Part shown: in pieces, positions 1-9,614 of the stretch
Layout of the letters: each line of letters starts with the position of its first letter
Position numbering within the stretch: position 1 is the first letter of the stretch
From: an uncultured Pseudomonas sp.
Lineage (GTDB): Bacteria > Pseudomonadota > Gammaproteobacteria > Pseudomonadales > Pseudomonadaceae
Direction of reading: 5' to 3'
DNA: 64,000 nucleotides
Assembly: GCF_913777995.1 (NCBI RefSeq)
Contig: NZ_CAJYVE010000010.1
Coordinates: 248,001-312,000 of the forward strand
The notes under the pieces: model-generated
What the model saw: the letters and a program-made list of their open reading frames with translations, nothing else
The model's database searches: none
What the model was told of the DNA's origin: nothing
Made by a program: the position numbers and the translations under genes

Positions 1-524
1 GACCAGACCAGAAAGGCGAAAACCTGGGTGGTCCGGGCCTTCTTGTTGATGATGTTGGCCACACTCCAGGCAACGGCGCCCGCCAGCACCAGGCCCAGAC
101 CGGCCAGGGTGACCGAACCATCCACGATGAAGATGATGCTCAGCAGCCCGCACAGGGCAATGGCGATACCGCCCAGTTGGTACCGCGTGAGCTTCTCCTT
201 GAATACCCAGCCGCCCAGCACAAGGGTGAAAAAGGCGCTGAACTGCAGCACCAGCGAGGCGATGCCGGCCGACAGCCCGGACTTGATGCCGAGGTTGACC
301 ACACCCCACAGGCCGATGCCGAACACCAGGCCATAGCCGATGATGTAGCGCCACGGCACGTTCGGCCGGGGAATGAACAGGATGGCCGGCAGCGCACAGA
401 GTGCGAAGCGGATACCCGCCAGAATCAGCGGGTCGACGGACACCAGGCCCAACTTGATGACCGAAAAATTGAGCCCCCAGATCGCGGTGATCAAAATCGC
501 CAGAAGCAGATGCTGCAGTTTCAT
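1..524 (-). CDS. EamA/DMT-family transporter, 3'-truncated by the window edge
   Basis: Reading leftward from the ATG at 524, an open frame runs off the window edge, giving about 174 residues of a hydrophobic protein that starts MKLQHLLLAILITAIWGLNF. The early W-G-x-N-F and the series of hydrophobic helices are typical of EamA-domain (drug/metabolite transporter) permeases, usually about 290 residues with ten helices; roughly 60% is seen here. The ATG overlaps the TGA of the upstream MFS gene as TGATG, so translation is probably coupled. Substrate unknown; these proteins commonly export amino acids or metabolites. The family call is firm, the function is not. Confidence 0.8.
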   Translation of the reverse strand, partial: MKLQHLLLAILITAIWGLNFSVIKLGLVSVDPLILAGIRFALCALPAILFIPRPNVPWRYIIGYGLVFGIGLWGVVNLGIKSGLSAGIASLVLQFSAFFTLVLGGWVFKEKLTRYQLGGIAIALCGLLSIIFIVDGSVTLAGLGLVLAGAVAWSVANIINKKARTTQVFAFLVW

Positions 525-1789
525 CAACGTGGGTTTCCTTCGGTCAGGTCATGAGCAGGTGTGAATCGGTTTGCCATCCACAACAACCCGGCCAGCAGGC
601 TGATCGCAGCGCCCAGCGCGCACACCGCAGGCCAGCCCCACAGCGCATAGACCTGGGTTGCCGCCGCAGCACCGAGCGCGCTGCCGATGGAGTAGAAGCA
701 CATGTAGGCGCCAACCAGACGGCTCTGCGCGTCGGGACGCGCGGCGAAGATCAGGCTCTGATTGGTGACGTGCAGGGCCTGCACGGCGAAATCGAGCAGC
801 ACCACCCCCACGATCAACGCCAGCAGAGAGCTTTCGGCCCAGGCCATCGGCAGCCAGGAAAGCACCAGCAGTGCCAGGGAAATGCCGGTGGTGCGCTGCG
901 CATGGCCGCAGTCAGCCCAGCGTCCGGCGCGGCGAGCCGCCAGCGCACCGGCCAGCCCGGCCAGGCCGAACAAACCGATCTGGGTATGCGAAAGCGATAA
1001 CGGCGGAGCACTCAGGGGCAGCACCATGGCGGTCCACAGCACACTGAATGCGGCAAAACCCAGTAAAGCCAGAACACCCCGCACACGCAGCACGGGCTCG
1101 GTGACCAACAGCGTCCACACCGAAAGCAGCAGGCCCGGGTAAGAAGCATCAAGCCGCACTGGCTCGACCGCTGCGAGCGCTCTGTACAACAGCAAGGCCA
1201 TGCCCAGCATCAACCCGGCTGAGAGGTAATACACCGCTCGCCAGCCGGCCAGATCCGCCACCAGCCCGGAAACGAGGCGCGCCAGCAGAATGCCCAGGAC
1301 CACCGCGCCGGTCACACTGCCGACGACTTGCCCACGCTGCGCGGCGTTTGCCAGCGAAGCGGCATAGGCCACCACCACCTGCACCACCACCGCCATGAGT
1401 CCGACCAGAATCATCGCTGCCAGCAACACCGACCACTGCCGTGCGGATGCCACCACCAGCAAGGCAGCAGCGGATAACAGCATCAGGCTGACGATCAGCC
1501 GCTTACGGTTGAGCAGATCACCCAGCGGAACGATGAACAGCAAGCCCAGTGCATAGCCGAACTGGGTGGCAGTGACCACCACGCCGATCAGGCCGGGACG
1601 TACGGCCAGGCTACTGGCCATGCTTTCGAGCAGTGGCTGGGCGAAATAGACATTCGCCACCGCCAGTGCGCAAGTCATGGACAGCAGCAGGATCAGCGGG
1701 CGCGAGAGTACCGGCGCCGTACGGACATCGACATGCGCAGCACAGGGGCTGGATCGTGGCTGAGCATCTGTGTCGGTACAGGCGGTCAT
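524..1789 (-). CDS. MFS transporter (YnfM-like exporter)
   Basis: This is a 421-residue protein with about twelve hydrophobic segments after a roughly 28-residue polar N-terminus. A major-facilitator motif A (PLGDLLNRKR) sits near residue 90, between helices 2 and 3. The ATG at 1789 is preceded by an AAGGA ribosome site. It is divergent from an HxlR-family regulator across about 130 bases, a common layout for an exporter controlled by its neighbour. It is coupled to the downstream DMT gene by a one-base stop/start overlap. Substrate cannot be told from sequence; efflux of a small toxic compound is inferred from the context. Confidence 0.82.
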   Translation of the reverse strand: MTACTDTDAQPRSSPCAAHVDVRTAPVLSRPLILLLSMTCALAVANVYFAQPLLESMASSLAVRPGLIGVVVTATQFGYALGLLFIVPLGDLLNRKRLIVSLMLLSAAALLVVASARQWSVLLAAMILVGLMAVVVQVVVAYAASLANAAQRGQVVGSVTGAVVLGILLARLVSGLVADLAGWRAVYYLSAGLMLGMALLLYRALAAVEPVRLDASYPGLLLSVWTLLVTEPVLRVRGVLALLGFAAFSVLWTAMVLPLSAPPLSLSHTQIGLFGLAGLAGALAARRAGRWADCGHAQRTTGISLALLVLSWLPMAWAESSLLALIVGVVLLDFAVQALHVTNQSLIFAARPDAQSRLVGAYMCFYSIGSALGAAAATQVYALWGWPAVCALGAAISLLAGLLWMANRFTPAHDLTEGNPR

Positions 1790-1929
1790 GAGTCATCCTT
1801 GGCAAGTAATCTGGTTGTATTTTGAAACCGAACAAACATCTTGTAGCCATTCAAGTTTCAAACTGCAACCAGTTTTTTGGCATATCCTTGCGCCCTGGAT
1901 AACGCCGTCCCCGCACGAAGGTGATGCAA

Positions 1930-2379
1930 ATGGCAAGACAACAGGCGCTGGCAACCAGCGAATGCCCCGTAGCGAGAGCGCTCGAAGCGATTGGTGACCG
2001 CTGGTCCATGCTGATCATTCGTGACGCATTCGATGACATTCGGCGCTTCAGCGATTTTCAGAAAAGCCTTGGCCTGGCCAGGAACATCCTCGCCTCACGC
2101 TTGAAAGCACTGGTTGAATTGGGCATCTTCGATCTTCGCCCGGCCTCGGATGGCAGCGCTTACCAGGAATACGTGCTCACTGAGCGGGGCCGCTCGGTAT
2201 TCCCCATCGTGGTCAGCTTGCGGCAATGGGGCGAGCAGCACCTGTTCGAACCCGGTGAAACCCATTCAGTGCTGCTGGACAACGAACATCACGAGCCCGT
2301 TGTCAGTCTCCAGGTACGCTCGCGCCACGGCAAGCTGCTGGCCCCGCAGGACTGCCATCGCCAGCGCGTCACCCGCTGA
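1930..2379 (+). CDS. HxlR-family winged-helix transcriptional regulator
   Basis: A 149-residue protein from the preferred ATG. It carries the HxlR signature: CPVARALEAIGDRWSMLIIRD near the N-terminus, then FSDFQKSLGLARNILASRLKAL (recognition helix) and a wing ending in LTERGRSVFP. HxlR proteins bind DNA as dimers and often sense aldehydes, quinones or redox state through an N-terminal Cys, which is present here in ECPVA. Possible starts are GTG 1921, ATG 1924 and ATG 1930. A GAAGGTG ribosome site at 1917-1923 favours 1930. Probably regulates the divergent MFS/DMT exporters and itself (inference). Confidence 0.85.
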   Translation: MARQQALATSECPVARALEAIGDRWSMLIIRDAFDDIRRFSDFQKSLGLARNILASRLKALVELGIFDLRPASDGSAYQEYVLTERGRSVFPIVVSLRQWGEQHLFEPGETHSVLLDNEHHEPVVSLQVRSRHGKLLAPQDCHRQRVTR

Positions 2380-2421
2380 TCCATGCCCCCGGCCCCTTTT
2401 CCCTCTGTCGACCCACGAGCC

Positions 2422-2649
2422 ATGAATCCCGAAGCCCTGAAACTGCTGGTCACCCGTGAGATGCCCTTTGGCAAATACAAAGGCCGTCTGCTGGCCGACC
2501 TGCCCGGCCATTACCTCAACTGGTTCGCCCGCGAGGGCTTTCCCAAAGGCGAGCTGGGCGCCCTGCTGGCGCTGATGCACGAGATCGACCACAACGGCCT
2601 TGGCGCGTTGCTTGATCCGTTACGCGAACGCCAGCACCGTCGTCGCTAG
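2422..2649 (+). CDS. DUF3820 (QSregVF-like) small protein
   Basis: A 75-residue soluble protein starting MNPEALKLLVTREMPFGKYKG. The blocks MPFGKYKG-LADLP-YL-WF and GFPKGELG are diagnostic of DUF3820, whose Pseudomonas members have been called putative quorum-sensing-regulated virulence factors. The biochemical role is unknown. The frame is open from an ATG at 2383, but homologues begin at MNPEAL, so 2422 is preferred. It starts 42 bases after the HxlR stop and may share its transcript. Confidence 0.75.
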   Translation: MNPEALKLLVTREMPFGKYKGRLLADLPGHYLNWFAREGFPKGELGALLALMHEIDHNGLGALLDPLRERQHRRR

Positions 2650-2750
2650 AGCAGCGGGCCGGGCAGGCACGCCGCAGCCGCGAAAAACTTCCCGGCTGAA
2701 GCCGGTCCCACCGGACTCGGTCGGGCCTGAACTTTAAGCGGGCAGCGCAT
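2650..2750. repeat. REP-type element between convergent genes
   Basis: This spacer lies between two convergent genes. Bases 2688-2714 are the exact reverse complement of a 27-base stretch that occurs twice in the tandem REP block at 20.1-20.3 kb. The core cccggctgaagccgg forms a hairpin, as Pseudomonas REP sequences do. It may also act as a bidirectional transcript end. Confidence 0.7.
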
Positions 2751-3668
2751 TCAACCCTGCTGGGCGCGCCACTGGCGAATCTGCTCCAGGGTCGCGGTGG
2801 CCCCGCCGCAGACCACCATCAGTACGTTCTCGTAGGCCGCCAGCGCCGGTCCTTCATAGGCCACCGCCAAGGCCGCGCCGCAGGCGGGTTCAACCAGCAC
2901 GCGATGGTCGAGCAGGAAACGCTCACAAGCGTCCAGGGCTGCACCATCGGAAACCACCAGGCTGTGTACGGGATGTTCCTGCAGCAGCCGTGCGGCCTGC
3001 TCGCAGACTTTCTTCGCCCCCAATGACGTGGCCACCGAGGTGATGCGCTCGATCTCCACGGCCTGCCCGGCCAGACTGGCGGCGTGCAGCGAGGCGGCGC
3101 CTTCGGTTTCCACCGCGAGCACCGGCACGTCGTGCCAGCCGTTGCGTCGCAAACCCTGGACCACGCCACACAACAGCCCGCCACCGCCGACCGCCAGCAC
3201 CACGGCATCGGGCTTGAGCCCGGCCTGGGCCACTTCGTCGACCAGCGTGGCATGGCCCTCCCAGAGCAGCGGGTCGTCGAAGGGATGGATGAAGGCGCTG
3301 TCGTCGCGCAACAGCGTCAGAGCCAGTTGATTGGCCTCGTGCCAGGCGCTGCCGTGGACGATCACCTCGGCGCCTTCCAGGGCCAACAGCTCCTTGGCGC
3401 GTTCGGTGGTGGTCTGCGGCACCACCACCGTTACCGGTACGCCCAGCTGGCGCCCGGCATAGGCCACCGCCAGCCCGGCGTTACCGCCCGACGACGAGAC
3501 GAAATGCCGCGCCCCCTGGGCGTACCGCACCTCGCAGGCATGGCCGACGCCACGCAACTTGAACGAGCCGCAGGGCTGCAAGGCATCGAGCTTGAGCCAC
3601 ACCGCCGCCCCGGACAGGGCACCCAGCGGACGGGATTCGATCAGCGGGGTGTGGATGTGCATGGGCAT
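2751..3668 (-). CDS. Serine/threonine dehydratase-like PLP enzyme
   Basis: A 305-residue fold-type II PLP enzyme of the compact L-serine/L-threonine dehydratase type, which deaminates serine or threonine to pyruvate or 2-oxobutyrate. The Schiff-base lysine is K37 in GSFKLRG. The substrate-carboxylate loop is SSSGGN (58-63), and the phosphate-binding glycine loop is VGGGGLLCG. There is no C-terminal ACT regulatory domain, so it resembles catabolic SdhA/TdcB-type enzymes, not biosynthetic IlvA. The start at ATG 3668 follows CGGAG at good spacing; an upstream ATG at 3755 gives a low-complexity extension and is disfavoured. Confidence 0.85.
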   Translation of the reverse strand: MPMHIHTPLIESRPLGALSGAAVWLKLDALQPCGSFKLRGVGHACEVRYAQGARHFVSSSGGNAGLAVAYAGRQLGVPVTVVVPQTTTERAKELLALEGAEVIVHGSAWHEANQLALTLLRDDSAFIHPFDDPLLWEGHATLVDEVAQAGLKPDAVVLAVGGGGLLCGVVQGLRRNGWHDVPVLAVETEGAASLHAASLAGQAVEIERITSVATSLGAKKVCEQAARLLQEHPVHSLVVSDGAALDACERFLLDHRVLVEPACGAALAVAYEGPALAAYENVLMVVCGGATATLEQIRQWRAQQG

Positions 3669-3814
3669 GTTGCGGCTCCGTGGTGAACGCGCTGCCAGGG
3701 CTCCGCCGTGGGCGCTAAATGCTTTGGGGTGATGCTGAGGGATGACCCGGGTCACGCCGACTCAGCGTTGCAACCTACAAGCAAAACTGAAAAAAACCAA
3801 CCGGGACACCAGGC

Positions 3815-3847
3815 AAAAAAAATCCGGCGCCCTCGCGGGCACCGGAT
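3815..3847 (-). terminator. Rho-independent terminator of zwf-pgl-eda
   Basis: On the minus strand an ATCCGGTGCCC / GGGCGCCGGAT stem with a 4-base loop is followed by seven or eight T residues. It starts 21 bases past the eda stop and so ends the zwf-pgl-eda transcript. Confidence 0.85.
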
Positions 3848-3868
3848 CGTTTTGCACCCGAAATGCGG

Positions 3869-4543
3869 TCAGTCGAACAACGCCAGCGCCTCGGCCGTAG
3901 CCTCCTGAATGCGCCCCCAGTCGCCGTTCTTGACCCAGGTACTGTCGATCATCCAGCTGCCGCCCACGCACATGACGTTGGGCTGGGCAATGTAGTTCTT
4001 CAGGTTCTGCGCATTCACCCCGCCGGTGGGGCAGAAGCGCACTTCGTTGAACGGCCCGCCCAGCGCCTTGAGCGCCGCCACGCCACCGGCGACCTCGGCC
4101 GGGAACAGCTTGAAGCGTCGGTAGCCCAAGGCATAGCCGATCATGATGTCCGAAGCGCTGCCGACACCCGGCAACAGCGGCACGTCGCTTTCAGCCGAAG
4201 CCTGCAGCAGTTCGTGGGTGCTGCCGGGGGTGACGATGAACTGCGCACCCGCCGCTTCGGCCTGCGCCAGGGTATGGCGGTCCAGCACGGTGCCGGCGCC
4301 GGTGCACAGCTCCGGGCGCGCCTCGCGCAGCAGGCGAATGGCATCCAGACCGAAAGCCGAGCGCAGGGTGACCTCCAGCACGGTCAGGCCGCCAGCGGCC
4401 AGCGCGTCGGCCAGCGGCAGGACGTCCTGCTGACGGGCGATGGTGATTACCGGCAGGATCTTCGCCTGGGCGCAAAGCGCGTCGATGCGGGCAGTCTTGT
4501 TCGCCATGCTGTTGAGCGGCTGAAGAGTTTCGTTCTGGGTCAT
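3869..4543 (-). CDS. eda: 2-dehydro-3-deoxy-6-phosphogluconate (KDPG) aldolase
   Basis: Cleaves KDPG to pyruvate and glyceraldehyde-3-phosphate, the last step of the Entner-Doudoroff pathway. The 224-residue class I aldolase has the Schiff-base lysine K145 in RFKLFPAE, the catalytic glutamate E57 in LEVTLRS, and the phosphate-binding blocks GAGTV and PTGGV. The start at ATG 4543 (MTQNETLQPL) has an AAGGA site about ten bases upstream; an in-frame ATG at 4570 overlaps pgl and is less likely. It is the last gene of zwf-pgl-eda, a typical Pseudomonas operon, and is followed by a strong terminator. Confidence 0.96.
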   Translation of the reverse strand: MTQNETLQPLNSMANKTARIDALCAQAKILPVITIARQQDVLPLADALAAGGLTVLEVTLRSAFGLDAIRLLREARPELCTGAGTVLDRHTLAQAEAAGAQFIVTPGSTHELLQASAESDVPLLPGVGSASDIMIGYALGYRRFKLFPAEVAGGVAALKALGGPFNEVRFCPTGGVNAQNLKNYIAQPNVMCVGGSWMIDSTWVKNGDWGRIQEATAEALALFD

Positions 4544-4560
4544 GGCGAGATTTCCTTGGC

Positions 4561-5274
4561 TCAGGGGCACCAGTAGATTTCCAGTGTCGGGTTGAGAAAG
4601 GCACGAATCGGCAGAGCGGCGACATCATCGCCCTTCAGCGCCGTGCGCAGGGTGTCGAGCTTGGACGGGCCGGCAATCGACACAATGGTATGGTTGGCCG
4701 AAGCCAGCAGCGAGCGGGTCATGGTCAGGCGCTGGTGCGGCGCGCTGGGCGCCAGCATCGGCAGGCAGCGGCGTTGGTCGCCCAGGTTCAGGGCTTCACG
4801 CAGGTTGGGGCTGGCCGGAAACAACGACGCGGTATGCCCGTCGTCACCCATGCCCAGCACCAGCACATCGATCGGTGGCAGCTCGGCGAGCACCCGGTCG
4901 GTCTGTTCGGCCGCCTCTTCCAGGCTCGCTGCAGGGTTGTACAGGTCGACGAAACGCGCCGCCGCAGCCGGTCCTTGCAGAAGGTGGCGCTTGACCAGCG
5001 CGGCGTTGCTGTCCGGGTGCTCACTTGGCACCCAACGCTCGTCGGCCAGGGTCACCACCACCTGGGCCCAGTCCAGCGGCTGGTTGGCCAGGCGCTCGAA
5101 GAACGCCACCGGGCTACGCCCGCCGGAGACCACCAGCGTCGCGCGGCCCTGGCTGGCAATGGCCTGGCGCAAGCGCTCGGCCACGTGGGCGGCCAGCGCA
5201 TCGGCCAGTTGCACGGCGTCGTCGAAGTCGTGGGCGATGATGCCCTCGGGCAGTTGCAGATTACATGTCGCCAT
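4561..5274 (-). CDS. pgl: 6-phosphogluconolactonase
   Basis: Hydrolyses 6-phosphogluconolactone made by Zwf to 6-phosphogluconate in the cytoplasm. The 237-residue protein has the DevB/Pgl blocks [19 protein letters not shown] and [13 protein letters not shown]. The start is set at ATG 5274, behind GGGAGGG, which overlaps the end of zwf by 14 bases; an ATG at 5289 would overlap more. The overlap and the 17-base gap to eda fit one zwf-pgl-eda transcript. Confidence 0.95.
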   Translation of the reverse strand: MATCNLQLPEGIIAHDFDDAVQLADALAAHVAERLRQAIASQGRATLVVSGGRSPVAFFERLANQPLDWAQVVVTLADERWVPSEHPDSNAALVKRHLLQGPAAAARFVDLYNPAASLEEAAEQTDRVLAELPPIDVLVLGMGDDGHTASLFPASPNLREALNLGDQRRCLPMLAPSAPHQRLTMTRSLLASANHTIVSIAGPSKLDTLRTALKGDDVAALPIRAFLNPTLEIYWCP

Positions 5275-6730
5275 ACCAGGCCCTCCCATCTCGAGTGATC
5301 AGGGCGATGGAACTCATCGGCCCCCAGGACCCAGCCGCATAGGGCTTGGGCGCGTCACCGGCCTTCTTCCAGCCGGCGATCAACTGGTCGCACCACTGCC
5401 AGGCGTATTCGATTTCATCCTTGCGCACGAACAGATTCTGGTTGCCGCGCATCACTTCCAGCAGCAAGCGCTCGTAGGCATCCGGGACCCGGGCGCTGCG
5501 GTAGGTGTCGGAGAAGTTCAGCTGCAAGGGACCGCTGCGCAGTTGCATGCCCTTGTCCAGGCCCTGGTCCTTGGTCATCACTTGCAGCGAGATGCCCTCG
5601 TCGGGTTGCAGACGGATGATCAGACGGTTGCTGATCTGCAGGCGCTGCTCCGGGGCGAAGATGTAATGCGGCGGCTCTTTGAAATGAATGACGATCTGCG
5701 ACAGTTTCTGCGGCATGCGCTTGCCGGTGCGCAGGTAGAACGGTGTGCCGGACCAGCGCCAGTTGCGGATGTCGGCGCGCAGCGCCACGAAGGTTTCGGT
5801 GTCGCTCTCGGTGTTGGAGTTTTCTTCCTCCAGGTAGCCGGGTACCGGCTTGCCTTCGCTGAAGCCGGCGGTGTACTGGCCGCGCACCACCTGGGTGGCC
5901 AGGCGCTCCGGGGTAAAGGGCGCCAGGGCCTTGAGCACCTTGACCTTCTCGTCGCGGATGCTGTCGGCGGACAGGTCGCTGGGTGGGTCCATGGCGATCA
6001 GGCAGAGCAGCTGCAACAGGTGATTCTGGATCATGTCGCGCAACTGCCCGGCCTGATCGAAATAGCCCCAGCGGCCCTCGATACCGACCTTCTCGGCCAC
6101 GGTGATTTCCACGTGGGAGATGTGGTTCTGGTTCCACTGGGTTTCGAACAGGCTGTTGGCGAAGCGCAGGGCAATGAGGTTCTGTACCGTGTCCTTGCCC
6201 AGGTAGTGGTCGATGCGATACACGCGGTTCTCGGGAAAGAACTGCGCCACCGCGTCGTTGACCCGCCGCGACGAGGCCAGGTCGTGGCCGATGGGCTTTT
6301 CCAGCACGGCGCGGGTACGCTCGGCCAGCCCGACCGCCGCGAGGTTCTCGCAGATCGCGCCGTACACCGCAGCGGGGGTGGCGAAATAGGCGATCAGGGT
6401 TTGCGCGTCGCCGACCTTTTCCGCCAGGGCCGGGTAGCCATCAGGTTGCACGAAGTCTAGGTGCAGGTAGCTCAGCCGCGCCAGAAAGCGCGACACATGG
6501 CCGGCTTCCAGCTCCGCGTCGGGAATGAAACGGCGCATGGATTGCTGGATGTAGGCCAGGTGCTTGGCCTCGTCACCCGGCTCGCGAGCCAGGGCAATGA
6601 TGCGCGTGTCCTGGTGCAGCAAGCCGGCTCGGTCGAGCTGATAAAGCGCCGGGAACAGCTTGCGCACTGCCAGGTCGCCAAGGGCGCCGAACAGGGCCAG
6701 CGTGCACGGTTCAACCGTAATCAGGGGCAT
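5261..6730 (-). CDS. zwf: Glucose-6-phosphate 1-dehydrogenase
   Basis: Oxidises glucose-6-phosphate to 6-phosphogluconolactone and makes NAD(P)H. The 489 residues match the usual family length. The N-terminal dinucleotide fold carries [10 protein letters not shown] (15-24), and the catalytic signature RIDHYLGK lies at 172-179, including the active-site His and Lys. First gene of zwf-pgl-eda and divergent from hexR. A HexR-like box and other dyad sequences lie in the 206-base divergent region. Consistent with the Zwf-1 isozyme of P. putida, inferred from context. Confidence 0.97.
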   Translation of the reverse strand: MPLITVEPCTLALFGALGDLAVRKLFPALYQLDRAGLLHQDTRIIALAREPGDEAKHLAYIQQSMRRFIPDAELEAGHVSRFLARLSYLHLDFVQPDGYPALAEKVGDAQTLIAYFATPAAVYGAICENLAAVGLAERTRAVLEKPIGHDLASSRRVNDAVAQFFPENRVYRIDHYLGKDTVQNLIALRFANSLFETQWNQNHISHVEITVAEKVGIEGRWGYFDQAGQLRDMIQNHLLQLLCLIAMDPPSDLSADSIRDEKVKVLKALAPFTPERLATQVVRGQYTAGFSEGKPVPGYLEEENSNTESDTETFVALRADIRNWRWSGTPFYLRTGKRMPQKLSQIVIHFKEPPHYIFAPEQRLQISNRLIIRLQPDEGISLQVMTKDQGLDKGMQLRSGPLQLNFSDTYRSARVPDAYERLLLEVMRGNQNLFVRKDEIEYAWQWCDQLIAGWKKAGDAPKPYAAGSWGPMSSIALITRDGRAWYGDM

Positions 6731-6795
6731 AATGTTGGTTCTTTTATCAAGATTGACTACAAATACCTTTTTTCAAGGTATACCTCAAGGCCAAA

Positions 6796-6814
6796 TGTAG
6801 TAATAACCACAACA
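6796..6814. promoter_or_regulatory. Candidate HexR operator of zwf
   Basis: The plus strand reads TGTAGTAATAACCACAACA. Its core TGTAGT-AATA-ACCACA is a near-perfect dyad (one mismatch), and it holds one exact ACAA half-site of the published P. putida HexR consensus TTGT-N7/8-ACAA. It sits about 70 bases upstream of zwf, where HexR is known to repress until KDPG binds. Assignment is by similarity and position. Confidence 0.55.
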
Positions 6815-6936
6815 TCTTATCGTTAGCCTTATATCAGTGGTGATTCACCCGGCCTCTCAGTACGATAGGCCACCTTTGCTACAGGCTAAAGAGCCGCTCG
6901 AACCACGGGTGATCAGCCCCCGACAAGGATTCCGTA

Positions 6937-7803
6937 ATGGACCGCACACGCAACCTCCTGGAGCAGATCCAGAGCCGTCTTCCGGAGTTGAACAAGGCCG
7001 AACGCAAGGTGGCGGAAGTCATCCTGCTCAATCCGCAGATGGCCACGCGCCTGAGCATCGCCGCCCTGGCCCAGGCGGCCAAGGTCAGCGAGCCGACCGT
7101 CAACCGTTTCTGCCGGTCGTTCAGTGTCAGTGGTTACCCGGAACTCAAGCTGCAACTGGCGCAGAGCCTGGCCAGCGGTGCGGCCTATGTCAGCCGTGCG
7201 GTAGAGCCGGACGACAACCCGGAGGCCTACACCCAGAAGATCTTCGGCAGCGCCATCGCCTCGCTGGACAGCGCCTGCCAGCAGCTCGACCCGGGGCAGA
7301 TCAGCCGCGCCGTAGACATGCTGATCCAGGCCCGGCAGATCCACTTCTTCGGGCTTGGCGCCTCGGCACCCGTGGCCCTCGACGCGCAGCACAAGTTCTT
7401 CCGTTTCAACCTGGCGGTCAGCGCCCATGCCGACGTGCTGATGCAGCGCATGCTGGCCTCGGTGGCGCACACCGGGGAATTGTTCGTGATCATTTCCTAC
7501 ACCGGGCGTACCCGCGACCTGGTGGAAGTGGCGCGCATCGCGCGGGAGAACGGCGCCTCGGTGCTGGCCCTGACCGCCGCCGACTCGCCACTGGCCAAGG
7601 TCGCCTCGGTCAGCCTGCACATCCCACTGCCCGAAGACACCGATATCTACATGCCGATGACCTCACGGATCATCCAGCTCACCGTGCTGGACGTGCTGGC
7701 CACCGGCATGACCTTGCGTCGCGGCGTGGACTTCCAGCCCCATCTGCGCAAGATCAAGGAAAGCCTCAACGACAGCCGCTACCCGCTGGACGACCAGGGC
7801 TAG
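6937..7803 (+). CDS. hexR: HexR, RpiR-family repressor of glucose catabolism
   Basis: A 288-residue regulator. The N-terminal RpiR helix-turn-helix (about 1-77) includes [23 protein letters not shown]. The C-terminal SIS sugar-phosphate isomerase-like domain (about 125-260) contains [11 protein letters not shown] and [14 protein letters not shown]. HexR binds KDPG through the SIS domain and releases zwf, edd and gap promoters. The start at ATG 6937 follows AAGGA at seven bases. Divergent from zwf, and matching HexR-like boxes lie upstream of zwf and gap in this window. Identification is strong. Confidence 0.95.
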   Translation: MDRTRNLLEQIQSRLPELNKAERKVAEVILLNPQMATRLSIAALAQAAKVSEPTVNRFCRSFSVSGYPELKLQLAQSLASGAAYVSRAVEPDDNPEAYTQKIFGSAIASLDSACQQLDPGQISRAVDMLIQARQIHFFGLGASAPVALDAQHKFFRFNLAVSAHADVLMQRMLASVAHTGELFVIISYTGRTRDLVEVARIARENGASVLALTAADSPLAKVASVSLHIPLPEDTDIYMPMTSRIIQLTVLDVLATGMTLRRGVDFQPHLRKIKESLNDSRYPLDDQG

Positions 7804-7820
7804 GCACAAGACTCTTCGAT

Positions 7821-7945
7821 TAAGCGGCATGTGGCCCGGTGGGAGCGGCTTTAGCCGCGAAAGCGCGAGGAAATTCACTGCATCTGCTGTGAACATGCGC
7901 TCGCTTCGCGGCTGAAGCCGCTCCTACCCGGTCTAACTGAGCAAG
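7821..7945. repeat. Long composite REP element (BIME-like), copy 1
   Basis: About 125 bases between the convergent hexR and urtE genes. Two REP hairpins (gcggctttagccgc and gcggctgaagccgc) flank a shared central stretch. In reverse orientation the whole element is nearly identical to the repeat at 56242-56370, including its non-palindromic middle. It may terminate both convergent transcripts. Confidence 0.8.
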
Positions 7946-7960
7946 AGAGGCCTCCCGGCT

Positions 7961-8659
7961 TCAGATGGTCACCAGGCCGCGCACGCCGTCGGCCTCCATG
8001 TCGCTGCCACGCCCCTGCTGGACGATCTCGCCGCGCGACATGACCAGGTACTGGTCGGCCAGTTCGGCGGCGAAGTCGTAGAACTGCTCGACCAGCAGAA
8101 TCGCCATGTCGCCCTGCGCCGCCAGGCGCTTGATCACCGCGCCAATTTCCTTGATCACCGACGGCTGGATGCCCTCGGTGGGCTCGTCGAGGATCAGCAG
8201 GCGCGGGCGGCTGGCCAGGGCGCGGCCGATCGCCAGTTGCTGTTGCTGGCCGCCCGACAGGTCGCCGCCACGGCGGTGCTTCATCTGCAGCAGCACCGGG
8301 AAGAGTTCGTAGATGAATGTGGGCACCTCGCGGGCCTCGGCCGCCGGAAAACGCGACAGGCCCATCAGCAGGTTCTCTTCGACGGTCAGGCGAGCGAAGA
8401 TCTCCCGGCCCTGGGGCACGTAGGCAATGCCTGCCTGGACCCGCTGGTGCGGCTTGAAGCCATTGATGCCCTGCCCTTCCCATTGCACCGAGCCCTCGCG
8501 GGCCGGCAGCAGCCCCATGAGCACCTTGAGCAGGGTGGTCTTGCCGACGCCGTTGCGGCCCAGCAGGCAGGTCACTTCGCCGACCCGGGCCTGGAACGAC
8601 AGCCCGCGCAGGATGTGGCTGCCGCCGTAGTACTGGTGCAAATCGCTTACGTGGAGCAT
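7961..8659 (-). CDS. urtE: Urea ABC transporter ATP-binding subunit UrtE
   Basis: One of two ATPases energising the urea/short-chain-amide importer UrtABCDE. The 232-residue LivF-like protein has Walker A GRNGVGKTT (34-42), signature LSGGQQQQ, Walker B RLLILDEPTEG with IQPSVI following it, and the switch His region. The start at ATG 8659 follows a GAGGG site; an ATG at 8686 is disfavoured. It is last in the operon and separated from urtD by about 94 bases containing short AAGCTTGCAGCTTG-type repeats, so expression may be partly uncoupled. The urea assignment rests on the complete urtABCDE order and adjacent urea-degrading enzymes. Confidence 0.92.
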   Translation of the reverse strand: MLHVSDLHQYYGGSHILRGLSFQARVGEVTCLLGRNGVGKTTLLKVLMGLLPAREGSVQWEGQGINGFKPHQRVQAGIAYVPQGREIFARLTVEENLLMGLSRFPAAEAREVPTFIYELFPVLLQMKHRRGGDLSGGQQQQLAIGRALASRPRLLILDEPTEGIQPSVIKEIGAVIKRLAAQGDMAILLVEQFYDFAAELADQYLVMSRGEIVQQGRGSDMEADGVRGLVTI

Positions 8660-8753
8660 GTGAAACCCTCGGAAGTGAAGCCTCAAGCTTCAAGCGGCCC
8701 GACCCGCACGCGCTCTGAGCTTGCAGCTTGTAACGTGTCGCTTGCAGCTGGCG
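8660..8753. repeat. Short inverted/direct repeats in the urtD-urtE spacer
   Basis: The spacer holds cctcaagcttcaagc, gagcttgcagcttg and cgcttgcagctgg. These are copies of the AAGCTTGCAGCTTG-type intergenic repeat also found after gap at 33.5 kb. It interrupts an otherwise tightly packed operon. Confidence 0.55.

Positions 8754-9610
<857 letters not shown>

Positions 9611-9614
<4 letters not shown>

Noticed and set aside
4592-6460. A 622-codon frame antisense to pgl and zwf
   Set aside because: Shadow of the two enzyme genes; no recognisable domain.
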